NCBI GenBank assembly: GCA_002690445.1
Contig: NZER01000346.1
Location: forward strand, 1-11,211
Reading direction: 5' to 3'
Origin: Candidatus Pacearchaeota archaeon
Lineage (GTDB): Archaea; Nanoarchaeota; Nanoarchaeia; Pacearchaeales; GW2011-AR1
DNA: 11,211 nt
Positions 1-8,300 of this stretch are shown piece by piece. The position numbers and the translations under genes are program-made. The first letter of the stretch is position 1. Each line of letters opens with the position of its first letter. Below the pieces are notes generated by a model, which ran no database searches, was not told the origin of the DNA, and was given only the letters and a program-made list of their open reading frames with translations.

Positions 1-50
1 AACGGCCCCGTAATTGGTTGCATTTCAGCATCTAAAATAATTAAACTCAT
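1..50 (-). CDS. Partial CDS, N-terminus of the next operon gene (unknown function)
   Basis: An ATG at 50-48 (minus) overlaps the TGA stop of the 634-aa gene in an ATGA arrangement. It opens a frame that stays open to the window edge and encodes MSLIILDAEMQPITGP. A purine-rich AGGGG lies about 9 nt upstream, inside the end of the preceding gene, and would serve as ribosome binding site. The tight overlap matches the other junctions of this operon, so I take it as the sixth gene. Only 16 residues are visible, too few to assign a family; a virion or packaging role would be a guess from position alone. Confidence 0.6.
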   Translation of the reverse strand, partial: MSLIILDAEMQPITGP

Positions 51-1951
51 ATTCTATTACCCCTTTGTCTATTAAACCCGCGCCTATAATCTCTTTTATC
101 AGATTGACCCGTAAAAGCAATACCAGACAACATGCCTCCACCAAGAGTTAACATTCGATTGTTCATCGCTACATTCTTCGTCTTGTTAGGATCCAACCTC
201 TTTTGCGCCCATTTCTTACCAAAACCTTGAAGTCTATCATCATCAGCGCTCATATCTTTGATTGTTTGAAGTTGGTGCTTTCTAGCTGCACCACCTGTAA
301 GTGCTTCTTGTGTCGTTGTTGTTGCTCCCTTAGTTATTAAGGGTTGATTAGTCATAGCTGGTTTTAGACCTGTAGCATATGGTGCATGGCTTTTTAAATC
401 ACCAATTGTAGCCTTGGGATTCATGCCTGCACTTGTCAATATACTATCTTCAAAATAGTCCTTTGCCAATCTATTATCATGCTCTGGAGTGATACTTCGA
501 AGTCTTGTTCCTTTGGCAAAATGTGTAATATCTGGTGCTGTAGTTGTTATAGATCTCATAGGTTTTTCATCACCTAGAATACCTTTAATCATAGAGCTTT
601 CTATATCACCCATTGAACCTGCAACTCCTTTAGCTACACTTCTTATACCAAAAGCCACCCCACCACCAACGGCCGCACCTTCAAAAAAATCCCCTCCCAT
701 CATAACGTTGGCTCCACCAGCCAACCCTGCTACGGCAGCAAGACCCATTATATTACCTCCCCAAGCAGTAGATTCCCCACCCATTCCTTGCAGTAAATAG
801 TTGGAACTAGCAGTTCCGCCCGCACGACTAAACCCACCATACATATCCCCTAGTTCACCTTGGTTTTTTAACATGGCTTGCATTCCCTCTTCAGAGAGAT
901 TACCACCTTCATCGCCTACCTTGCTTACTGCACTCCTAAACTTACTTAAACCTTTGGCTGCTTCATCTTCAACATTTGCATCTGTTAAAACCTTTTTAAA
1001 TGCGTTTTCATCAGTTGCAGCCCATGCCTGCTTAAGTATGCTTCGATCTACACCAAATGCCTCACTTGTTGCTTTGGACTCAAATACTCTTCCTGCTCCC
1101 GCCATAAATTTCCCACCTGCATTAATGGCTGCACTTCCTGAAGTATCACCAAGTAGTCCCCCTGCAATCGTACCACCATGTTTCTGAGCTGTTTCAACAT
1201 ACTCTCCGCCTTTAGCCACTGCTTCATTTACTATTGTCCCTCCTCTCGTTATATCTGCCTTCGTCTTGTTTACAGCTGTATCTATTAATTCTCCGCCTTT
1301 AGTCTTCGCCGCATCAACTATCTGTCCACTTTTAGTCTTCACTCTTTGGATGTCTGCAGGAATATTGGTTTTGATATTCTCTATCACTTCTCCACCTGCA
1401 GTCACAGCTTTACCATAAGAGGCTGTTGCAGTACGTGCAACAGGTGTTACAAGATTATCAATTCCTTGATTGAGGTTACTTGCAGCACCTTCTATTGCTT
1501 TGCCTATAGCTTGAGGAGCTCTGGAAACAGCTTGAGCACTCCCTACATAAGCACTTTGAAGTGCAGTATTTGCATCTCCAACAGCACCTTGAACTCGACC
1601 TGCTTGCCTGGAAACAGCTTGAGTACCCCCTACATAAGCACTTTGAAGGAGCTCAGAAGTAGACATGTGCTCTATGGATGGGGTTGATGGTTGGTAGGGA
1701 GTTTCATCAACATAAGATCTAACTTTTTTTGCACCAAAACTATCAGAAGTAGTTAGGAATTCTCTTTGGTGGGCGGCACTCATTTCGTTGAATGGAGTGC
1801 CTGCTCCTCCGATATCACTTTTCTGGGCAGTCGCCCCCATTTTCCTTACGATCTGTTTGGTGTCTTCACCCCCAAAAAGAAGACTTCCTATTTTGTTTAA
1901 AGTAGTAGCCTCAGTAGCTTCTCCTTTTAATAGACGATGTAGAATGCTCAT
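47..1951 (-). CDS. Gly/Ala-rich repeat protein with hydrophobic core, putative internal virion protein (634 aa)
   Basis: I do not recognise a named family. The start at 1951 is supported by GGAG 8 nt upstream, embedded in the terminase's last codons; the gap to the terminase stop is 3 nt. Seen in the protein: a near-duplicate 14-residue unit LQSAYVG(G/S)(T/A)QAVSR at residues 102-115 and 131-144. At about 187-262 there is a run of 11-residue units of the form GGxhhxxAxxK (GGEVIENIKTN, SGQIVDAAKTK, GGELIDTAVNK, GGTIVNEAVAK, GGEYVETAQKH), predicted amphipathic helix. A strongly hydrophobic Gly-rich stretch lies at about 398-446. A short hydrophobic segment near 601-614 precedes an Arg/Asn-rich tail ending RGFNRQRGNRI. 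No catalytic motif is visible. Position beside the terminase and a composition like membrane-active internal virion or ejection proteins suggest a structural role (inference). A tape-measure-like or scaffold protein is an alternative. Confidence 0.8.
   Translation of the reverse strand: MSILHRLLKGEATEATTLNKIGSLLFGGEDTKQIVRKMGATAQKSDIGGAGTPFNEMSAAHQREFLTTSDSFGAKKVRSYVDETPYQPSTPSIEHMSTSELLQSAYVGGTQAVSRQAGRVQGAVGDANTALQSAYVGSAQAVSRAPQAIGKAIEGAASNLNQGIDNLVTPVARTATASYGKAVTAGGEVIENIKTNIPADIQRVKTKSGQIVDAAKTKGGELIDTAVNKTKADITRGGTIVNEAVAKGGEYVETAQKHGGTIAGGLLGDTSGSAAINAGGKFMAGAGRVFESKATSEAFGVDRSILKQAWAATDENAFKKVLTDANVEDEAAKGLSKFRSAVSKVGDEGGNLSEEGMQAMLKNQGELGDMYGGFSRAGGTASSNYLLQGMGGESTAWGGNIMGLAAVAGLAGGANVMMGGDFFEGAAVGGGVAFGIRSVAKGVAGSMGDIESSMIKGILGDEKPMRSITTTAPDITHFAKGTRLRSITPEHDNRLAKDYFEDSILTSAGMNPKATIGDLKSHAPYATGLKPAMTNQPLITKGATTTTQEALTGGAARKHQLQTIKDMSADDDRLQGFGKKWAQKRLDPNKTKNVAMNNRMLTLGGGMLSGIAFTGQSDKRDYRRGFNRQRGNRI
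1166..1393 (-). repeat. Coding region of 11-residue amphipathic repeats
   Basis: Residues about 187-262 of the 634-aa protein contain at least five degenerate 11-residue units beginning GG or SG, followed by two or three aliphatic positions, an acidic/Asn position, Ala and a terminal Lys or similar. The pattern resembles the 11-mer helices of LEA-type or apolipoprotein-like proteins, which lie flat on membranes or form right-handed coils. At DNA level the units have diverged, although the forward-strand string ctccgcctttag recurs near 1203 and 1291, consistent with internal duplication. Confidence 0.6.
1521..1648 (-). repeat. 41-bp direct repeat, two copies 87 bp apart
   Basis: The copies are at 1521-1561 and 1608-1648 and match at 39 of 41 positions. 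The offset of 87 bp is exactly 29 codons, so the frame is kept, and each copy encodes LQSAYVG(G/S)(T/A)QAVSR. The near identity at synonymous positions suggests a recent in-frame duplication or gene conversion inside the repeat protein. Confidence 0.85.
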
Positions 1952-1954
1952 GAT

Positions 1955-4162
1955 TTATCTCCAACTTCTTTTTTTGCGACCAAAACGACCACGTTTGGGA
2001 GCATGTTTTAGTTCACTAATTGGTTGCATACCTTGTTGAGTACCTTGATATGTATTGATGCCTTCAAGTAGAGAGAATTCTTCTTCTTTATTTATACTAC
2101 GTGAACGGCTTCTTTTTCTATCGTCTGGCCATAAACCTTGTTGTTTGTATTTTTCTTTGATCATTCTGTCTTCTTCTTCAGAGCCACCACCACGCATTAT
2201 TTTCAATATGTTAAGCGCGCCGGGATTAGCTTGTTGTTTCTTTTGATCATATAAACTTTTGATTTCATCATTGGGAGATCTATATGCAACTTTAAGAGCT
2301 TCTATTTTATGAAAAGTAGGCATACTAGGAGTCATTTGATTTCCAGAATAAATTGATTCTTCTAATACTAAACCACCTAGTGCAAGCATGAAAGCATCTA
2401 ATCTATGATCTCCAACCTTTTCGTTTTGTTTTCCATAGACAGGTTTGTTTGTTTGCTTGTTTCTTTTTTCAACAATGTAGTTGAAAAATTGATCTTTTAG
2501 AATTAGATCATCTACTGGAAATTTAAATAAGCCATCTTGAAGAATCCTAACAGCATTTTCTACCAAGAAGTGTTTCCCTGATTTTTTAATATCTGCATTT
2601 GTAATTGGATCTTTAAGTTTTATATTTGAGCTGAAGTTAAATGAAACTAGTCTATCTGCAATTAGAACTGTTTCTTCTTCTTTCGGAGTTTTATCTTTTT
2701 TAGCTCTTAGAGTATAAGATTGATATTTGATATCTTCTATAATGGTGTGGCCATAACCTTCATCAGCATAGATATGATCAGGTTTCCATTTATGATTTAA
2801 ATCAACTAATTCTCTGATCCAACGTTTTGCAGAGAATTCAGAGTGCGGGACATTTACCGCATCCAAGCCTATCCAGATTCTATCTTGGGGATAGAATCCT
2901 ACAACATAAAATTCAGTGCCAGCATTTTTGTTCCAGTCAATTCCGATTGCTTTGATGCAGTTACTTGTGGATTTTAAACCTAGTTTGCGTTTTAAATGTC
3001 CATCGTTATACGTTTCATCATAAGTGTAATCTAAGCGCGCGTTATATACCCATTCCTTTTTGAAGACACCTTTTAGATCTTCAACAAAGACAGCCATGTA
3101 CTCAGCCATAAAAGATTCTTGTGTAGAATCTCTAAGTACTTCTTCTTTTATTTCTTCCCAGTGTGGAATTACAGATGAAGGCAAGAAGTCTTCTCTAAAG
3201 TCATCTCTATTAGAACACCACTCATGGAATTTTCCTTTCTTTCCAATAGGTGTAGATGTTGCAATTAATATTGTTTCGGGAGTTGTAGCTAGAATAGGGT
3301 TGATGACTTTATCTAATACTTCTTCTGGAATCATATCCATCTCATCAAGATAAACAATAGAGGCTGATTGACCACGCATCGTACCTCCACCTGAACCGTC
3401 AGATCTTATACCGATACCAGAAACGAAACCTTGAATGGTGCAACCATTTCTAAAAACCATCTTATATGTTGGTGTCTTTATATATAAGCTATCACCTGTA
3501 CCAGAAGTAATTTCAGACTTTAACTCTACATTTCTTTTAACGAGCTTTTCCATCTCTTCGAAAATGTTAGTTAACTGAGCTTGGTAGGGAGTAACAATCA
3601 TTATGGCCGGGCCCATGTAGACTGTATTCCCCTGAGCATCTCTACCTCTATCAAGCTTTGTATTGAATGCGTAATAAATCAATTTTAACGCTATCGCAAA
3701 AGTCTTACCTGAACGACGACCCTCTCTTACTACTAGTCTTTTAGATGTGCACCTAATTTGTTCCTTCTGATAATTTCTCAAGAACCACTTAGGGTCTTTA
3801 TCTGAGAAACCAAACATTAGTTCTGTCCAAGCTACAGGATCAATAGATGCCTTCAATATCTTCGTGGCTTGCTCTTTAGGGATGTTTGTTGATTTAGAAA
3901 TCTCTGCTATTTTAGAAGCTGCCCCATCAGGCAGCTTCCTAGGTATATAAGAACATTTGATTCGGTTACTTCCATACTTTTGAAATTGTCTTATTTGACA
4001 AGTGATACAAGTTTTATGCACATCGGTTTTTAAGCTATGTTCTCTCTTAAAGTAAGTCAAAAGTTCATCGGGAACTTTTGCCGATGGATCTTGATGCTCT
4101 ACACCATACTCATTTGTAGTGTACAGATGTTTCTCTATTAGTTTTCGTAACTTTGGATGCAT
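1955..4162 (-). CDS. terL: Phage terminase large subunit (ATPase and nuclease), 735 aa
   Basis: This is the DNA-packaging motor: its ATPase drives genome translocation into the prohead through the portal, and its nuclease cuts concatemeric DNA. ATPase motifs are all visible: Walker A GRRSGKT at residues 148-154, Walker B IVYLDEMD with D273-E274, and the coupling motif ATSTP at 301-305. The RuvC/RNase H-like nuclease acids are D409 (IGIDW), D467 (IYADEGYG) and D589 (HRLDAFM), in the usual order and spacing. Length is somewhat above typical. Extra parts are an N-terminal Cys cluster (H49, C52, C55, C70) and a C-terminal tail with RSRSRS near 684-689 and a strongly basic end. The start at 4162 follows a weak AAGAG and lies 2 nt after the upstream stop. 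Its neighbours are hydrophobic putative virion proteins rather than an obvious small terminase and portal. Function is secure; the roles of the N- and C-terminal additions are unknown. Confidence 0.96.
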   Translation of the reverse strand: MHPKLRKLIEKHLYTTNEYGVEHQDPSAKVPDELLTYFKREHSLKTDVHKTCITCQIRQFQKYGSNRIKCSYIPRKLPDGAASKIAEISKSTNIPKEQATKILKASIDPVAWTELMFGFSDKDPKWFLRNYQKEQIRCTSKRLVVREGRRSGKTFAIALKLIYYAFNTKLDRGRDAQGNTVYMGPAIMIVTPYQAQLTNIFEEMEKLVKRNVELKSEITSGTGDSLYIKTPTYKMVFRNGCTIQGFVSGIGIRSDGSGGGTMRGQSASIVYLDEMDMIPEEVLDKVINPILATTPETILIATSTPIGKKGKFHEWCSNRDDFREDFLPSSVIPHWEEIKEEVLRDSTQESFMAEYMAVFVEDLKGVFKKEWVYNARLDYTYDETYNDGHLKRKLGLKSTSNCIKAIGIDWNKNAGTEFYVVGFYPQDRIWIGLDAVNVPHSEFSAKRWIRELVDLNHKWKPDHIYADEGYGHTIIEDIKYQSYTLRAKKDKTPKEEETVLIADRLVSFNFSSNIKLKDPITNADIKKSGKHFLVENAVRILQDGLFKFPVDDLILKDQFFNYIVEKRNKQTNKPVYGKQNEKVGDHRLDAFMLALGGLVLEESIYSGNQMTPSMPTFHKIEALKVAYRSPNDEIKSLYDQKKQQANPGALNILKIMRGGGSEEEDRMIKEKYKQQGLWPDDRKRSRSRSINKEEEFSLLEGINTYQGTQQGMQPISELKHAPKRGRFGRKKRSWR

Positions 4163-4164
4163 GA

Positions 4165-5307
4165 TTATCTCTTATAGTTGGAGAATATATCTCTATTCAT
4201 ATGTACTATTGAAGCTTCTTGTCCAAATGCAGACCTAGCATTTAGATGAGACTTGTGCATGGATTGTATTGCGCGCGCTCTCATCGTTACTGCATTTTGA
4301 GTGAAATGTGCAGATACATCAGAAGCAAAATTTAAACCCTTGTGTTTGTCCTCAGCTTTGAACCCTGCTTCAAGAGCAGAATATGTAGACTTAAAAAGCA
4401 ATGAGCCAGCCATAATACCAATACCTGCAATGCCAGCTTTCAAAGGAGTGCCCATCAAATAAGCACCAATTTGTGCACCTCCAGCAGCACCAAATATACC
4501 ACCAACCATACCCGTTACACTTTCATTTATTTCCAAACCATATGCACTATTCAAAAAAGAGGTTGCACCTTCTGCAGCACCTCGACCAACAGCCATACCA
4601 GCCATAGCGCCTATATAACCACCCATGATAGGCATAATTCTACCAAGCATAGGAGAACCTAATACTGCTCTTTGTGTAGATACGCTTTTCATATCGTCAC
4701 CAGTTTTGTTGACTAATTTAAACCCGTCACCTAATTTGAAAAACTTCTCTGCCTTATCTCTATTTGTAATATCATAAAGAACATTACTTTCTTTCATTCC
4801 GTAATAGTTAGCAAAGATATCTTGAATCATATAATCTCTAAGACCAACAGCACCCTCTGTATATGCTGCATGGACTGCCCCAAAGGCAGTCATCCCAACT
4901 GGAATTGCTATGTTCAGTGCTTTTAATGATTGCAGTCCTCCAGGAGTCAGTCTATTGCCTGCACCTGCAATGTCTGTACCTATTGTGAACATTTTTTCTG
5001 GTTTTGTTGGGAAATGAACTAAAGGTTCACCTTGAAAGATACCTGGACCGATGGTCATTCGTGCAGTTGTTTTACCTGCTCTCAACTTGTTGCTGAATTC
5101 AGCACCCGCAACGCTCTTCTCTGAAAAGACAGGTCCGAATCCTCTTTCAGCAGCATATGTTTCTGCCCCTCCAGAATAGAACAAACCCTGTAAAGCTTTT
5201 GGACCCAAAAGGTATGCAGCAGCTAATGCAGGAGCAACTGTACCGCCAAAATTAGCAGCACTTTTTCCAGCTGCTTCAACATCTCCCCAATCTGTTGCAA
5301 GATTCAT
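4165..5307 (-). CDS. Hydrophobic Gly/Ala-rich protein, putative internal virion or membrane-active protein (380 aa)
   Basis: No family recognised. The start at 5307 is supported by AGGA 8-9 nt upstream, inside the last codons of the 1337-aa gene, with a 2-nt gap. Hydrophobic segments, by eye, are at residues about 20-43, 128-148, 216-246, 264-285 and 288-305. The last three are dense in small residues with GxxxG/AxxxG spacing (for example MGGYIGAMAGMAVGRGAAEG and GGIFGAAGGAQIGAYLMG), typical of closely packed transmembrane helices or glycine zippers. The C-terminal ~75 residues are soluble, helical and charged. There is no N-terminal cleavable signal. Being translated between the dual-nuclease protein and the terminase suggests a virion component, perhaps one that inserts in the host membrane during ejection; this is inference from composition and location. 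Confidence 0.8.
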   Translation of the reverse strand: MNLATDWGDVEAAGKSAANFGGTVAPALAAAYLLGPKALQGLFYSGGAETYAAERGFGPVFSEKSVAGAEFSNKLRAGKTTARMTIGPGIFQGEPLVHFPTKPEKMFTIGTDIAGAGNRLTPGGLQSLKALNIAIPVGMTAFGAVHAAYTEGAVGLRDYMIQDIFANYYGMKESNVLYDITNRDKAEKFFKLGDGFKLVNKTGDDMKSVSTQRAVLGSPMLGRIMPIMGGYIGAMAGMAVGRGAAEGATSFLNSAYGLEINESVTGMVGGIFGAAGGAQIGAYLMGTPLKAGIAGIGIMAGSLLFKSTYSALEAGFKAEDKHKGLNFASDVSAHFTQNAVTMRARAIQSMHKSHLNARSAFGQEASIVHMNRDIFSNYKR

Positions 5308-5309
5308 GT

Positions 5310-8300
5310 TTACATCCTATGGTGTTGTATCGGTGAATTGAACATGTTTCGATTTGCAGCTAGTTGTAAGCTTTCCATCATTACTGTTCTTTTGTATTGT
5401 TGCATTTGTGCAAGTTGATTAGTTTTTTGTTGTTGGACCAATGCTTCTTCATGTACTTTTCTTGCGGCTAAAGTATCTTTGACTAAATGATAGTTATTTT
5501 CTCTTAAAGATCTAGTATTTAATTTATACTCGTTGTTTTTAGATCCACGAGTTTTTATCATACCAGCTAGATCACTCTTAATTTCATCTAATGTAGAATT
5601 GATGGAATTAGTATTGTAACCATAAGCTTGTAAATCTAAATCATGAGGTAAGCTGTATTTTGAATCTGGCCTAAAAACAGAGGTACTGTTTTTAGATTGC
5701 ATCGACTTAAACTTTTCTGAAGTTTGAAGTATGTCTGCCATTATTTGATCAGTTATACCACCAGCTCTATGCGCTTGTTGCATCAAAGAGTATATAGACA
5801 TCAAGTTGGCATTTTTTGCAACCTTAGAGATGTTCGCCAAAGTATTGAAGGTTGTAGTTTCGCCTGTTGCCTTTACAATCTCTTTATAAGCTTGAAAGTA
5901 ACCTTCTTTCCACATACCTCTTTTGGATTCTTGTGCATATTCCTGTGCATCTTCAAAAGCTCTTTGATTATATATTGGAGGCTTGCCTTTGGATTTGTAA
6001 GGGAGATATGCGGCGGCACCTCTTCTTAATAACTCTAAGTTAAGGTTTCTACCATCAACATAAACCACACCAACTTGACGACCATAAGTTGTGTCATCTT
6101 TTCTGGTTATAACTCTTATGTCTTTTGCTCTGTTAATTAAATCAGTAGCAATTTGTTTAGCCTTTTCAGCAAAAGGCTGTGCACGTCTATCTTGGTGAGC
6201 TGTCTCTGGTGCGTCAATTCCTGCTAGACGAATTGACATGGAATCTTGTTTGCCTGTTCCCATGAAATCAGATAGCGGTGAATTAATGTTACCTTTACGT
6301 CTAATAGATATGGTGTCTGCATCTTCTACATTTACATTAAACCCTTTGTTAAAGGTGTATTCCATTAGGTTCTTACCACGCGCGCCGCTACCATACCTCT
6401 CAGGATCTAAAGGTTGTGCACCCCCAAAAATCATAGTTTTATTTCTAGCCAAACCATGTTCTTTTCTAAATGCAGTAGAAAGAAATCTCTTAAAGAATAA
6501 ACCTATATCTCCCTGCTCAGAAAAATGTCTTAGACCAAATTGTCGCTGTATATATTTATGACGCTCTCTTCTTAAATTATAGTCTTCTAATACTCCCTGT
6601 GTATAACTTGGACCCTGATAGGGAGATCCAAAATCTGTAAATGCTTTTCGAAGTATTTCAGAAAGACCATTTTCTGGCAGACCTTCAAGTCTGCCATACT
6701 TTAATTTAATCTGATTTACATAAGCATCTTCACTACCATAAAATTCAGCTTGGGCTTTTAAAAACTCATCATAAGAAGGAGCTAATAGTTCTCCTCGATC
6801 ATCTTCCTGAGATGTCTTCATTGACATCACAGCTAATGCACCTGTCACTAATCCATACTTCCCTAAATGTCCCTTTGCAAGTTGCCGCAACCCTTTAGAT
6901 GCGGGAGGTGGTGGGGGTCGTTCCAAATTAAGACGAACACTATCTGCTGCACTAGTAGCCATTCTAGATCTAGGAGTTGGAGAAATTCGTCCTGATGCAG
7001 GCTTACCCAATGCAACATCAGGAGCACTAACTCGTGTTTTAGAGAGAGGTTGGCCACCTATAAACCTCTGTATGTTTTTTAAAAACTCATCAGTAAATTG
7101 ATCACCAGCAACACGCTTTGCAAAGGTTGCTATAACTTTATCAGCAGCTTCAGATTCCTGAAGTGCAAGTTTTCGAAATTCAGGTTTATCAAGAATTTCA
7201 TCACCCTGCATATGTTTAGAATATGCAGCCTTAGTTTCAGCTAAAATTCGCTCCTTGTCCATATGTTTGTATGTGTTTTGAGCATCCAAATGGTCAAAAA
7301 TAGCATCTATTGATTTCAAGTTTACTAGCTTGCTTTTTGGTGCAACCTCAAGATCTGTTTTTATTGCAAGACCACCCGCCTGGCTAGCTTGCGTCACAAC
7401 TCTATATCCAGGCTGTTGTTCTCTAATAGGTAGATGTCCTCTATCTACCAAGTCCAACATGCTCTTTCCAATACGCTGCCTAAAAGCTAACTCATCAAGC
7501 CCAACAGAAACTTCATTATTCAATATAGCAGCTTGATTATAATAATTTGCTAATCCCGCATAGGTTATTGCTCTAAAATACGCACCCCTTCCCCGTCCTG
7601 CTTGCTGAATTAAAGCTTCAGCTGGAGCACCTCCTTGTTTAACTATACGCAATGCTTCTAATTGATCCATGCTCTCGCTAAGAACTCGACTTTCAGTGAC
7701 TCCAACGTCCCCAAGAGCCATATGGCTCTCAGCTTCTAACAAAGCACTTTTCGCTTTATCTAAAGCAAAGATTTCGTCTGCTTCTTCAGCAAGACGCATT
7801 TGCTCTGTGAATCCATATAGTCGAGACTGAACTTCCATAGATAAAGAACTAGGAGCCTCAACATCTAATATCCCTAACGTTTTTAATTGAGATTGCTGGG
7901 ATCTAACTAAGTCTATGATATCTCGAACATCACCTTCTTTGGTGTGCCTAAGCATGGCTTCATAAATCTCAGAATAATCGTTTGATTTTAAAGCTCTTGA
8001 TTTAACCCTATTGAATTCTAAATCGGTACTATAAAAAGGATCACCACTAGTAACTGATACTCCTCCCAATACTCCGAAGAATGGGTTTTTAGTTAGTAAC
8101 CGTTTTTCACCCGTACCTTCTCTAATTACATTTAAAGCTTCTAATTCTTTTTCATATCGCCCGTATTGAAATCCTTTGAAAAAATCCCTCCGACTTATAA
8201 GACCTGACCCTTGGGTAGTTCTATTCTCATTTAAAGCTATAAGAGAAGCATCTGCCAATTGATTAATTTGTTGACCAAATTGTTTCGCCTCAAAAGAGGC

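Noticed and set aside
489..1687. Plus-strand open frames opposite the 634-aa gene
   Set aside because: They are antisense to a long, well-supported gene with a ribosome site. Their Pro/Ser/Cys-rich translations are typical of reverse-strand shadows of Gly/Ala-rich coding sequence.
2089..2096. TATAAATA on the minus strand, a match to the T4-type late promoter
   Set aside because: It lies inside the terminase coding sequence as ordinary Ile-Asn-Lys codons. It is the only example I noticed, none occurs at the divergent region, and an 8-bp AT-only match is expected by chance here.
6863..7057. Small minus-strand frame inside the 1337-aa gene
   Set aside because: It is an alternative frame fully inside the long gene, without a clear ribosome site or domain; the main frame is continuous through it.
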